Below are positions 24,701-35,554 of a stretch of DNA of 64,000 nt, piece after piece. Source of the DNA: Heliopora coerulea (lineage: Eukaryota; Cnidaria; Anthozoa; Scleralcyonacea; Helioporidae). The stretch covers positions 1,086,501 through 1,150,500 of the forward strand of contig JASJOG010000046.1 in the NCBI GenBank assembly GCA_030142905.1. The letters run 5' to 3'. A program made the translations under genes and the position numbers. Position 1 is the stretch's first letter; each line of letters opens with the position of its first letter. The notes beneath the pieces were generated by a model that saw only the letters and a list, made by a program, of their open reading frames with translations, made no database searches and was not told the origin of the DNA.

Positions 24701-27389
24701 CGCTGAAGACTGCCACGTTCGAATTCTGTTACAGTGGAGAATGCACTGCTTAGATTTTTCAACAGTCGGGCGATATAACTCAAGAATATTTCTTGTTTTG
24801 GTTAGGGTTGACGACACATGATATCGAAAACCACAAATTTGAAAGGTGTGTCTGTGCAGTAAATTAATAAGGACTAGGTTGTTTAAAGGATAATTAGCGC
24901 TACAATTACTTGATAGATTGCCCGATTGATTGATTGATTCAGTTTTATGTTTGAAGGACCAGTTCACTAGAGTTCTTTCGCACCCATGTTTCAGTTCCGT
25001 TTCTTATTCATTCAATTCAATCTGCTTTCACCGTGAAAATCTTTGAACAGATTTCGTCTGGAAGAGTACTTTACCAAAGCAAAAGATGCGATGGATGCAT
25101 GTCAAAACAGAAGGCAAATTTTACATCAGAATCTAGGAAAATGGCTGGAGTAAGAAAGTTTATTCTTCATTAAGTAATTTGACGTTTGTGTATATGTTAT
25201 AGGCGTTAAAATCTTTAACATTGATTTCTCATCTTCCTATGAGTTACTCTTCGTCATACAGAATAGAAAAGATCTTTTCGAAGAGTTTTGTTTTTCCGGT
25301 ATAAGTCCTCGAATAATATGATTCATCGAGCTTGTTCTGATTTAATTGCTGGTGAAATGGCTTCCACACCATAATAAAGCGAAATCAACAAATATGCACT
25401 TGGCGACAGTGTAATTCTAAAGACAGTGAAATTCTGAAGCTGTGAATGTCGACATTGTTATAGTATTCACAGTGACACTTCTCTTTGGTGAGTAAAATCG
25501 TCAGGTGTTGGCCAGAGGAAGACAATGAAAGGCTTATCCGGACAGAAAGAATTAATGGCGTTTTGATATTTACTCATTATTCAGGGACGTCTATGAGTGT
25601 CGAGCGAAACTGAAGAAAATGCGCGAAGAAGTTCAGATGTTTATCGAAATGTTTGATGCTGTGGGGGAAACTGAACAGAAGGTAAATCGACTTTCTGTAA
25701 TGAAGAAATTAAATTTCCATGTAAAATTCACGATATTTTTGTTCATAGAATCACCACAGCCCCGTTCTATCACGAAATCTAGAGGAATCTGAAGGTTAAA
25801 ATTTTAGACCAAGCTGCGAAACAGTTTTATCCCCTCTGTTGCTAATCGTACGGCGAAGTGATGTGCTCGTGGGGTAATCTGTGTTTGCATGGTTTATTTG
25901 ATGCTATAATTATTTATTTATTATTTATTTATTTTTATTTAATCCTATTTACAAATACGGTAGTCCTTCAGTCTATTTACAAGTCTGTTTTCCAAGGAGC
26001 CATATGTTTTTTAACTAACTTATTAAACAAAATTAAAACACGCTACAATAGAAAGAGAAACATTATTATATGCATCTTATTGGTATTACTTTACAATTGT
26101 TTAAAAAAACCTTTAGGCTTATTCATGAGTCCATCTGTCTTTGAGCAGAGCCCGAAAATGCCCTAAGGAGATATTGCTAACTTTAACCCTTTGCCTGTCC
26201 CGTGCATCACATATGACACACACTGGACGTCTGAGCGATAACATCAAACAAAGGCTAGACAGGCAAAGGGTTAATATGCCTATTTTGCGTGTTTTTTGCT
26301 GGGCTTTGTTATTTCTTCTTCGTGTATGAGACTGTAATATTTCGACTTTTAACCCTTTGCCTGTCTAGCCTTTGTTTGATGTTATCGCTCAGACGTCCAG
26401 TGTGTGTCATATGTGACGCACGGGACAGGCAAAGGGTTAAGAGATCTTGGTAGGTCGTTCCAAGTTTTAGCTCCGGAATAACTAATACTTTTTTTAAGGA
26501 AATTTGTTTTGGGCTTATCCGAAACATAATTACAGTTATTATTCCGTAGGCTATATATTTGATTACTTGCAGCCTTAAAAATGTGGGAAATCCTTTCTAG
26601 ATATTCTCCCTTTCTTATTTTGTACATAAATCCAGCTTTTTTGTCTTCCCTTCTCTCCACCAATGGTTGCCAACCTAATTCTCTAATGATCGAAATAGAT
26701 CCAAATCCATATGATTTACCAGTAATGACCCTTGCAGCCCTGTTTTGCATTTCCAAATTCAAGAGTTGAAAGAAGGAGGAACATTTCCTATCTTGTGCCT
26801 CCCCCCTCGAAAAGTGGGCAGGAAGAAACCTTGTGTGCTCCATTGATCCATGCCTATGCAACTCACCAATATGCTATGAAAATTTGTGCTCCTGTATGAA
26901 ATGGATTTAAAATTGACAGTGTAACACACTTTTTGACTTTTCCAAAAAAAGCTGAAGTAAGTCACAAGAGTTCAAGTAAGTCATTGCGTGTCACCGGAAG
27001 ACTTCAGTGAGCAGCCAGCTCGGGAAAGTCAGACAAATCCAAGAAGAGTCTAGAAAAAGTTTTGGAATGATGTAGACTTATGTAAATTATCTCTTCGAAG
27101 ATCTCTAGCGGTGTTTTATAGAGGATATTGTTGTTTGTTGTTGTAATGTTCTTTAATTTTTCCTTGGCTTATCTTTTAGTGGAGAAGCGATCATATGTCA
27201 AGAATGAAAGACATTTTAAAAGATGTTCGTGGTCAAGTGAGAAAAGCAATCAACGGGCCAGGACGAACCTTCGAACAGCAAAACACGGTGGTGAATGGAG
27301 GCGATGTTGTGGACGGTCAAACTATCGGTTCTGATTTTGCAGAAAGAGTAAACAATAAGTATGTCGAGATAGCAAGGGAGTTAATCTGA
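12800..27389 (+). CDS. TBK1: TBK1/IKK-epsilon-type serine/threonine kinase, complete, 21 coding exons, 709 aa
   Basis: Cytosolic IKK-related kinase that acts downstream of STING and other sensors and on autophagy receptors. Coding exons: 12800-12910, 13605-13754, 13869-13998, 14891-14981, 15341-15431, 15579-15644, 17897-17991, 19073-19183, 19361-19475, 19914-19978, 20373-20502, 21274-21343, 21713-21771 (donor at 21781 also possible), 22359-22450, 22632-22733, 22898-22956, 23589-23653, 23728-23849, 25051-25149, 25585-25681, 27180-27389 (TGA). All phases agree. Kinase domain: glycine loop GQGATG at 24-29, Lys46, HRD Asp146, DFG Asp168, activation-loop Ser183 in [17 protein letters not shown] (equivalent of human Ser172), VDLWSLG at 214-220. 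A ubiquitin-like domain follows at about 321-400, then a helical scaffold rich in Lys/Glu to about 640. Length is close to vertebrate TBK1 (729). The first ATG is in the exon starting at 12739. TBK1 against IKKe cannot be decided; a pre-duplication gene is likely. Confidence 0.95.
13605..13754 (+). other. TBK1: TBK1 exon 2 (catalytic lysine and C-helix)
   Basis: Encodes residues 38-87, including FAAKVFN (Lys46, ATP-binding lysine) and the C-helix Glu63 in RELDVLRKL, then [14 protein letters not shown]. Acceptor gcag at 13601-13604, donor gtattt at 13755. Confidence 0.9.
14072..14219. mobile_element. Foldback MITE in TBK1 intron 3
   Basis: Inverted repeat of about 65 bp per arm (gatgagggaactgccaaa against ttttggcagttccctcac, extending to gatgtttcaaa / tttgaaatatc). 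Non-coding. Confidence 0.65.
14640..14747 (-). mobile_element. Penelope-type 3' tail with hammerhead-like motif, in TBK1 intron 3
   Basis: Minus strand reads GTCTGATGATGACTTT, AAAGTTGAAATACTAC and continues through cttgtttagacttg, ccaagatgtctctattttt and cagaatatgtataa, the same order as the tail of the full Penelope copies (agtttttaacttg, acaagatgtctattttcgg). No coding part is attached. Motif proper at 14711-14747; the stem III palindrome is imperfect (ATAC). Confidence 0.45.
15341..15431 (+). other. TBK1: TBK1 exon 5 (DFG and activation loop)
   Basis: Encodes [17 protein letters not shown] and [10 protein letters not shown]. The activation serine and the flanking YGTEEYL are unchanged from vertebrate TBK1, so trans-autophosphorylation control is probably conserved. 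Confidence 0.9.
17041..17346 (+). pseudogene. Penelope-like element fragment: GIY-YIG nuclease C-terminal part
   Basis: Plus frame reads [19 protein letters not shown] (motif Y-V-G-R-T..RL..R...H), then a gap of about 28 residues, [17 protein letters not shown] and [10 protein letters not shown], the order of residues in the GIY-YIG domain of Penelope polyproteins (nuclease Tyr-Val-Gly, Arg, His and Glu of the E-S-M-Y-I helix). The upstream Tyr strand and the reverse transcriptase are missing. A different lineage from the copies at 57-61 kb. A hammerhead-like remnant follows at 17421-17452. Confidence 0.65.
17421..17452 (+). ncRNA. Hammerhead-like remnant after Penelope fragment
   Basis: CTGAAGA, shortened stem II (gtgg..cc), GAA, ATAC. 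Stem II has lost bases on its 3' side and the stem III palindrome is broken, so it is a relic. Confidence 0.3.
19600..19775 (+). repeat. Two-unit 88-bp tandem repeat, C/A-rich, TBK1 intron 9
   Basis: The unit starting cttcctaatcacactatcat begins at 19601 and again at 19689 with one visible difference (catccacc / cacccacc). The region around it (19510-19850) is strongly CA/CT biased. Confidence 0.75.
20010..20295 (+). repeat. GAT/ATG-rich degenerate simple repeat, TBK1 intron 10
   Basis: Irregular run of gatgat, ggtgatgat and aatgatgaa. The opposite strand yields a hydrophobic Ile-rich open frame that is a composition artefact. Confidence 0.7.
21855..22110 (+). repeat. Degenerate minisatellite with strand switch, TBK1 intron 13
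   Basis: First half is TATGG/TGTGG-type (ggtatggtgtg, catggtatggtg), second half is CACGCC/GCTACG-type (cacgccacgctacgcc), roughly the complementary composition, as if an inverted array had degenerated. Confidence 0.5.
22148..22220 (+). repeat. tRNA-like SINE head
   Basis: tcgtagttcactaggcagac resembles a Pol III A box region and gtgagttcgagctcc a B box (GGTTCGANNCC-like), at tRNA-like spacing. The anticodon arm does not pair well, so a SINE head or pseudo-tRNA is likelier than a tRNA gene. TBK1 intron 13. Confidence 0.35.
22968..23170 (+). repeat. ~200-nt polypurine tract, TBK1 intron 16
   Basis: Almost uninterrupted A/G sequence (aaaggaaagaaaagggaaagg and variants). Could adopt triplex DNA and slow polymerases. 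Charged frames on both strands across it are composition artefacts. Confidence 0.8.
26183..26274 (+). mobile_element. TTAA MITE (piggyBac-like), copy 1, 84 bp
   Basis: TTAA, then ccctttgcctgtc...gacaggcaaaggg, then TTAA. The 84-bp body differs from the inverted copy at 26349-26440 at a single position by eye. CCC..GGG ends inside TTAA duplications are the piggyBac pattern. Confidence 0.75.
26349..26440 (-). mobile_element. TTAA MITE (piggyBac-like), copy 2, inverted
   Basis: Same 84-bp body in opposite orientation, 74 bp from copy 1, inserted directly after the LINE codons for WNDLPRSL; without it and one TTAA the LINE frame continues. Confidence 0.75.
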
Positions 27390-29513
27390 CAAGCGTGGTC
27401 TAGAGTGGCCAGTCCACACAGACAAATACAATATCTTCTTTAAGATAGACAGGTGAACTTGTGTTCGGAGAACGTGGTGAAATCGGTAGCTGTGTTGCTA
27501 TATTTATTAAACATGTCAGTAGCCAAGCCAAGTTACGAGATTATCTAAAGTTTTACGACTTCGTTTATCCTTATTCTTACAATACGCTCCAAATGCGTAC
27601 ATCAATAGAGATACATTTGCAAGCTACTCGTGGATTCGTGTGCCAAAGGATTTCGAACAATGAATCATCCAGTTTATTTCCCGGGCACTCTAGGAAGGCT
27701 GATACCTCCGATATAAATTTCACTCCTCCCTGAAAATTTTCAAAAATACATTTAAAATGACGGATTTCTTGTTATTGGTATAAATTATGATCACGATCCT
27801 CTCTTGGCAATCTATAAACGATCGGTCGAGCAGGCTCCCGGGGCCGAGGAGACAGCAGAACTAAGCATGTCTAGTGTACTTAACTTTGCGAGTCAAGACA
27901 CTTTACACACACTCGATATACCATTAGAATTAACATGATAATGTCCTAACGTTTTTAATACTTTTTTTCCTCTGTCAAAGGCTTCTCGTCCTTTCATCTG
28001 AGACCAAAGAAGCGAAACTTTGTTTGCAAAAAAACACAGAAAAGTTTCAAAGGTTGGTTGAACAGAGTTCCTTGACAAGCATTTTGCTTGATGTTATATT
28101 CGTTTCGTGCTCAGCTGGAATTCGTCTTTTCTCTCTTAAGTTGTCTGGCTGAAAAGCCCACAATGCCGAATTGTGAAAACGGGATGCTATTATTTGCAAT
28201 ACTCACGTGTTTGTACTCAAATTATTCCTTTGCAAAACTTTTTTGCATAGGCTTGTTCAAGCGCTCATGGAAGGATTCAACGAGAGGAGCGGTAGAGAAA
28301 ATGGTCATTGACAAGATATCTCCATTTGGATGAACGGACATGTACACTAAATGCACATAACCATAATCAAAAACGTTTAAATGTACATAAATTTCCTTAG
28401 AGTTAAAGGCAAATGCAGTCGCAAAGTTTTTCAGGAACAGGAGGAATCTCTAAAAGTTTCACGTTTCTGATGCAAAGTCAATTTCTTCTACAAAGATACG
28501 TAACGTAGGAAACCACCCACCAAAAATTCCTAAGCACGTTGAATTGCCTTCGTGGTCGACGAAATCCCGAGAGAAAGGAGTTCCTGGTCACCGAAGTGTC
28601 ACCTGGATTTTCTAGAAACTTAGCTTGAATGCTTACTTTACTTTCACTGTACCTGCTGTCGCGGCAAGTAGTTTATTTTGTTACTAATGTGGAAGACACT
28701 AAGCCATTGGCAGTTCATGTATCTAACATCAGATTCAGGAGACATCCGCTTTGTTTTGGTTTGCGTGTTTTGTTTTGGTTTTTTGGTTTTTTTATCCGAG
28801 ATTTCTGATTCTTTATCTTACACCTCTGATCTATTGTTAAGAAATTTATACCAAACACACTGTTTCCAAATGTTTAATACAAGTCAAATATGATACGACA
28901 AATCCTCGTAATCATGTTAGGCTACTGTCGTGGAAAGTACAGGCTTCTAGAGAAGAGTGAGTAAAAAAGGTTGACATAAACCAGGACGACGTAGTTACAT
29001 AATACCTGCTATCACTTTTGGCTCGAGATTATTCTCAGGATTTCACAAAAAATATGGAATGAGCATTTTGCAATTGGGCCAAAAGCCAATTTGAATTTTG
29101 AAAGTCCAACCGTTCTTTATCGTCTCCAAAAAGAGAGGAGCGAAAGACAAAAAAAATCCCCCCAACAAACTTTGCAAAAAATGTCCGCCATTTTATTATC
29201 ATTATAACATGTAAAACACGACAGTACAGTATAACTGCAGTACGTTAAACCCGATATTTTCTACGAGTTTATGTCATATGAAGTAGTTCTGTATGATATT
29301 TTAAAATGATGATCCATGCAATACGGATGGAAGAAATTTAATACCGCAATCAACCCGATGCAGTTTTTTTTTTCTTTGAATAGCGCGGAAGTACATCCCG
29401 TTTTAAGAGTCCCCAGAATCAGCCTCGGTATGTTTTTGTGACCTGCGGAATTACGGTGGTCTCACGTCAAAGGATCCAGCTGAGTCCAAGTCCTGGTTTT
29501 TTAATTTTGCTCT
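27390..29513. other. TBK1-gremlin interval, nothing supported
   Basis: About 2.1 kb between the TBK1 stop and the gremlin exon. Only short open frames without domains or splice support are seen; the TBK1 3' UTR lies at its left end. Confidence 0.5.
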
Positions 29514-29934
29514 TTAGTTTGGTTTCGTTCCCTTAGATTTGTCCCAAATGTCTGCTCGACAGCGGCACGATTTTACCAACGTAATTTCCTTCATTAGAAC
29601 TCGGGATTTACGCTGTGGACATTTCAAACGGATTATTTTCTTTTCCATAACAACGGGCACGCAAGCCGTACATGAGCGGAAGCTTTCAAGAGGATAACGT
29701 GGGACATAGAAGGACATGCATTGTCCGTAGCAGAACCTATTGTAGACTAATTTGGATTCACACCCTGGCTCGGTGATGCGCTCTTTGAACAACGCGCTGC
29801 GGCACCAGCTTTTGTTGACAGCAGAGGGTAAGACTGGGAGGTTAACGCCTTTATCTTTGGTGTAAATTACTGGCTTGGCTTCAAGGTAGCACAGCAGCGA
29901 TAAGAGAACGACGGATGCGAAAATACTTGAAAAA
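29514..29934 (-). CDS. GREM: Gremlin/DAN-family BMP antagonist, cystine-knot exon (partial; first exon not found)
   Basis: Secreted antagonist that binds BMP ligands. The exon follows an acceptor (ccaatcttctag on the minus strand, at about 29935-29945) and runs to a TAA at 29514. The coding part starts SFSSIFASVVLLSLLCYLEA, the core of a signal peptide, so an upstream exon must supply the ATG. The DAN cystine knot has nine cysteines in the order WC, PGC, RFCYGQC, SCTAC, LKCP, SCRCRA; RFCYGQC.SFY.PR and the WC....... .I.E.GC start are gremlin hallmarks. The open frame continues upstream to 30062 without an ATG start, which supports the intron. Gremlin is favoured over DAN, Cerberus and sclerostin by these motifs. 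Confidence 0.85.
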
Positions 29935-32900
29935 CTAGAAGATTGGAAGAGCACATTAGATACTTTAATTTTAAGAAACAATTTATTATATTGGTAAAAT
30001 ACTTTGGGCCCAATTGTTCTTGATGCAATTAACACTACTAGTGAATCAACAATAAAATGCAATACAATACATGATTATTTTGCAAAACAAATGGAAAATA
30101 GCTTTCGTGTCTCTGTACTATGATAGAAACATTGATGACGCCATTTCAACCAGAAAACACTCGGCTACGCTTCGTGATATTTTTCCTGTTGAAATTACGT
30201 CATTCATGTTTCTATCTCGGCACAGAGACACAAACAATCTTCTGTTTGTTAAACACAAATAGGAATGAATAAAATTAATGAAAATTTAAGTATACAGTTG
30301 AAATTTTTAACCGGAACGGAGTGTTCTGATCGAAAGGTCTTAAAACAACGTTTTAGACAAAGAAAAAAGTTTAAAGTATATGTCTAATACTATCTATATA
30401 CTAAATCATTTCATGCCATACTAATACACATACCATACTATTCATTACGTACCATACCGTACAATCCTACAACTTGATTTGATTTGCAATTTCTAATACC
30501 ACATATTGTACTATATATACAATAACATAAAGGAACTATGTCCCGAAACGACTTGAATTGACGTTTAGAATTCTATTTGGGCATACGACATCACACGAAT
30601 ATAATATCCACCACCTTCACCCGTGACTAAATGAGATTTAATTTTCTTAATTTATCACTTGGAATTAGAACTTCTTAAACTTAGACTTTAGACGTTCGAC
30701 GTTGTGGTATCTTTACGGTATCCTTCCTACATCATTAATACGCAACATCTTTTTAGAACGTAGGAGTATGCTGCTGTTTTCACACGATCCGTTTGATTAG
30801 TCGAAATAAGATATGTTGTTCGAGAATTGAAATTTGTTTAAAATATTTATCGATAAGATCAGTGCTGTTAACTCACTTTGTAAACACCATAACTAAACAG
30901 TTCAATGTTAAACTGGAGAGCGTGTCCCCTTAAAGTAAAGAAGCCTTTCTACAGCTATTTCTAAGTCCTCAAAAGACTTGAAGAAACGATTAACAAATAT
31001 GAGAAATTGCCGCTAAACCAAGCATAGAAACGGTACAAATAAAGATAGTGCACTAAATAGAAACCAACGCCGCACAAAACAAGTCGGACAACTCTTTAAT
31101 GTTCGTGCAAGCACAAGAAAGTTGAATTGGCGAATCACGCCAAAAGAGCACTTAAAATTAGTTCGTAATTCGACAGAAAAGAACGCGTGAAGTCGAGGAA
31201 AAATGAAGCAAACGGTCAGCAAAGTTTATAAGTCAACGATCACCAAAGGTTTCAGTTAAATGATAGTTACATATTCCTTTTTCATTGCAAACGCTTCACG
31301 AGCACTTCAGTTGAAAATCTCAATTACATAATTTAGACTACATAACGGTTAAACATGTTTAAAAAAAGGCACTTACTGTTTTGTAAAAGACATGTCTTCT
31401 CGATAGTGATGAGTTCTTTGATAGAACTTTCTTCTTTCTTCTTGAAGAGACTTCGGGAGCACTTTAATCTACCACGACCGATTCGCCTCAAACTGGAGTG
31501 CAGAACAATCCGTGTCATTTATTTTATGCACGAGCTTCGCAGCGTGTGATGACACGAGCAGAGGAAATCTGTCTACTTGTTCGTGCCGCTTAGGCTGTCA
31601 CCTTATCGAACAAGCAATTAATTGTTTCAATTAAGTAAATTGCCAGTAAAATAAACAGCAATGAATAAGCATGTGTGACCAAAAATTCCCACTTTTCCAA
31701 GCCAATTAGACGAGGCCTGCAACTGCTAGGAACATCAGGTGCAGGAGAACAACCCAGCAAGTACTTTCAGAGGTTTTTACAGTGAGGAATTATTAGGTGT
31801 TGTGTCAAAGTGAGAACGGTTTCAAGTCTTCCGCTTTGGAGACAAATAAACCGGGTTAACCGAGGGACGATAAGTCTGCCGGAGTTATTCCTTGTTTAGG
31901 TTTCGTTGACCGAGGTGACAATGATGTACGAAGTTAAAGAACCATTATTCACTGTTTCCTGATGACTCCCAAAAATAAACTGAAGCAATTCCGATTGAAA
32001 GATATTCCGAATTGATATGGCGTACATGTCAATCTCGACCAAAACGATTCAGTATAATTTAATGGGGTGATAAATCCACCAACTAATGGTAAATCGTTAA
32101 AAAATTATGGGATAATGACCCACGTACCACATGGTTGTAAGTTACATGGATTGCCTTTCAGCTTTGGTCTTGATGGAGTCAGTTTGCTAAACAACGTGAT
32201 ATGATCTCTGAGTAATAAATCATTGTCAAGTTCGAGCTAGTGGACTGTGAGGAAAACAAAACATAAAATTCTGTAGTGGTTTCTCATCCGAGATTCCGAA
32301 ATTGCTCTTTGAATAGAACTATTTAAGCTGTTCGGCGCTTTCCTTCGTAACTAAAGTATGCCATTGTGGGCGACAGCCTACCAGATGAGTTGGTAGAAGA
32401 CAAGAAGTCTCGCAAATGACCAAAGATATAATTCAGTCTTTTTAAAACTTTGAACGTGGTCCCTGAATGACCTCCATTACCATATAGGGTTTCCTTGTTT
32501 GTGTTTAATCAGACCGAAGAACTTAAACAGATAAAATATACAGCAAAGCAATACATAATAGTCCAATAACAATTAACCCCAAATGACTGAAAAGTGATCG
32601 CGTTGCCAACTTGTAAACGCGCTCGTAAATAGCCGGTGACTTCACTGTGATCTCACTGCGATAGTTTCAAATAAGCTCGAATTCTTCACGATCTTATCGT
32701 AAATTCTCAACCTTGAGGTCAGCTCAATACGTAGTTGAGGGGACATTATTGTAGAGGCTTTAATGGAGAAAAAAAGGAAGAAAACAGACGACACAAATGC
32801 ACACCAAGTCACAGAGATTATAGGTTTTCATTCACCTCTATGCAAATGCGAGCACGTTCACTGTTTCACGCTTGCAGAAGACATTGCATTTTAGGTGTAA

Positions 32901-33138
32901 TGAAGCAATCTCCCAAAAGCAGCATTTGGGTTTAATCGCTAAGCCGAGGTGCACGTCATTAAGTGAAAAACAAAGGATTTGTGCATTTCCATGGCACTCA
33001 ACATAAATTGCTAGTCATTGTGAGCCACTGTAGAGTTTGTCGAGTCTTCATCCAAATGGCCTTGTGCTGGTATCTCGATCGATTGCAATGTTACTGTGGA
33101 CGCCAGTCTCAGCGACAGTTTCAGCATCGCCACCAGTG
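29935..33138. other. Gene-poor interval upstream of gremlin
   Basis: No domain-bearing frame. Should contain the gremlin first exon and promoter on the minus strand, but no ATG exon with a matching phase could be chosen with confidence. Confidence 0.4.
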
Positions 33139-33264
33139 TAAGGCCCAGTTCAAACGTCGAACTTTTCATGTACCGAACCAAATGCAAATCAGTTTGGACA
33201 AAGGAGTTTGCTCATTAACATTAGATTCGGTACGTGAAAAGTTCGACGTTTGAACTGGGCCTAA
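33139..33264. mobile_element. TAA-flanked palindromic MITE (PIF/Harbinger-like)
   Basis: Perfect 21-bp ends beginning ggcccagttcaaacgtcga, extended to about 38 bp with few mismatches (ttttcatgtaccgaa / ttcggtacgtgaaaa). TAA at 33139-33141 and 33262-33264. Three-base T-A-rich duplication and GGCC ends suggest PIF/Harbinger; a 120-bp non-coding body. Confidence 0.65.
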
Positions 33265-35554
33265 GCATCAACCAGTGTAACCAATAATGGTTACAGTGAG
33301 AGAGTTATAACAAATGGTAAACACTGTTGTTGGAACAATAAGAACCACGCAGATGTTCACCGCTATATTTTTACGTTGTGAATTACGATAAGTAGACTAT
33401 ATTTTGTTTCTTTAGTCATCTTAGTAAACATGACGAACAAAATAGTGGCAGAAAACCAGTGAGAACCACCTGGGTTATGGTTTTGTGTTGAAAGATCATA
33501 AAACAAGAACTGTTTTCCGTTTGAGAAAACAGAGCGCGTGTTATTGTTCGAGTACTTCAGAAGTCCGGCAAAATCGCCAACGAGAACAGTTGAGACTCCG
33601 CGTCGACACGAGAAATAATTTGTCAAATTAACGTCAACTGCGCACTCGGAAATTAGCAGGATAATTGATAAGCCCCAAGAAGAGTTTTCAATGTCCTGAC
33701 GTTTTTGAGTGTAAGAGGTAGTAGTTTTCCTTATGATGACCAGTTTCGGAAATATTTTAGATTTTTCGATAAGAATGGAGCCAGAAACATTCTGACGTAA
33801 TACTATTGTCAACCTCAACCACTCAGTTATAGCATTAAAAGAACACGATTGACGATAAACGAATTGTCTTTAGATGAACAAACCGTTTGGTCTGACAATA
33901 GAATGAGTATAAATAAAAAAAAGTCACGCCAGTAAACAAGAACTTTTTATAAAAGAAACGCGGCGTTTAGATGTCGAGCGAAATCCTTTCACCGTTTATT
34001 GTGAAACACCAAATCTTTGCATCGGTTCCCTTTTCTTTGACTTCAACGTGATTACTTGTTTGCGGTTTGACAGCGGACACTTACTACCGACGCACGTCGT
34101 AAGAAATAACAAATAATTGAAAACCGTTTAAAATGCTTTGGGTCGCGTTCTGGGTGATAGACCAGGCAACCAAACTTAATTTATGGGATTAATGAATCTG
34201 GCGGAAGATAAACTGCCAAGCTTTTGAGACACACAAGATCAGACAAGCCAGTTAAATCTTACGAACTTTGTATGGTGCCAGAAAGAGGAAATCGAAATTT
34301 GCGCAAACATCAAGAAAAGTAGCGGGTGAAAGTTCGACGTTTCGCACCGTTGAGTTTATCACGTTTGAATAGCTCACACATGTTCTGAACTGGCCCCTAG
34401 TCAACGGGAAAGTTAAAGCGCTCCGTGTTTTTTTCCACCAGTTTTCATTTAATAAATCTTTTGAAGAATGTACACTTCGTAATTTACACTAGATACTGGT
34501 AACTAATCGAAACGTTGCGCAAAGTGATTCTGAGCTAAGCGTTCGTTTCGTCGACCGGGAATTTTATCACAGGTTTGTAGTGTAGAGCAGTTAAAGCTTT
34601 TTCAGACTTTTTCCTATGCTGTGACGAACCGCCGACACACAACGGAATAAAAACGTATTGAAAAATCAAGCCAATCGTTGCTTTCACAGGTTAATTGATG
34701 TAGGTTGTCATTAGCTAAAGTCGAAACCCTTTCAAAAAAACTGCGAGAACACTACACTACTGGGAAAGTCTGAAGGAATTGAGTCGCCTCAACGTGAAGC
34801 TGGTGAAGTCCCTTGAATGTCTCCCAGCAGAAGCTCACTCTGCAGGTAAAACTGCAAGTCTACCAATACTAGTGACATAAATACTAGTGACTAAACATCA
34901 AATAACTCAGCACATATCTCAACAACATGAAGTCAGTGAAAGCGCAATGTCTGCCTGAAAGCCAGCTCTGCTGGAGAAGGCGCAATGTCGCCCTGCATCG
35001 CCTAAATTGAAAGCTTACAGTGTAGTTGCAGTGAAACGAGAAAGACAAAGGCGTTAAAAGGCTAAACTCCTCAGAACTTGGGTCTATTAGAGCCGCGTTT
35101 CATGATTTTGACGTTGACTCTGTCGGTTATGAAAGGGTAATGGTTTCGAGCTTCGCCATGAGTTTTTATGAGTTAAATTGGTTCTTTGGCATTCGAGTTG
35201 CAGCTTTTATTCAGCAAAATTGATAATGGGCGACATCGTAATCTAAGAACATTAACTGTCACGTGGATATCGACGTTCTGGCTTTAGCAAAACACTTCTA
35301 TATTCCGGCTCTATCAAACAACAGAGACAAGTTCCACTGTGTGCTTTTTCCGACACCAGTTTTTCGACGGCAGACATAAATATATCTCAAACTCATTAAC
35401 AATTCATGAACGAAACATAAAGGAAATCAGTACCGAGACGTTGAAAATCTCAATTAGCATAGACGAGATCTAAATTATCATAGAATTTCGACAACTTTAA
35501 ACCTGATTTTCTCTTTAAAAACGGACTCGTTTGAGATGCACTATCATGCACTCG

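Larger units (their letters stand above)
25910..26770 (-). pseudogene. CR1/jockey-type LINE fragment: end of reverse transcriptase ORF and 3' region
   Basis: Minus frame below about 26770 reads [41 protein letters not shown] and [18 protein letters not shown] text, the conserved C-terminus of CR1-type LINE ORF2 (L..RAARVI....LGW..L..RR.....Y.....R......S....WN.LP..L). The rest is lost. Two TTAA MITEs are inserted in the 3' part, and the left end is an (ATTT)n-rich stretch at 25910-25945 that may be the LINE 3' tail. In TBK1 intron 20. Confidence 0.65.

Noticed and set aside
24482..24967. 161-codon minus-strand frame in TBK1 intron 18
   Set aside because: No motif, no splice context, and antisense to a correctly phased host intron.
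26328..26348. Half hammerhead motif (agtcgaaatattac on the minus strand) beside the TTAA MITE
   Set aside because: Only the 3' half is present and it lies in the LINE 3' region; too short to call.
27893..28893. Several 60-80 codon frames downstream of TBK1
   Set aside because: Short, no motifs, no consistent codon signature.
33363..33818. 151-codon minus-strand frame
   Set aside because: No recognisable domain, signal peptide or splice support.
34321..34400. Second copy of the TAA-flanked MITE (gttcgacgtttcgc, gaactggcccc)
   Set aside because: Only short fragments match and the ends are not inverted to each other; not supported as an element.
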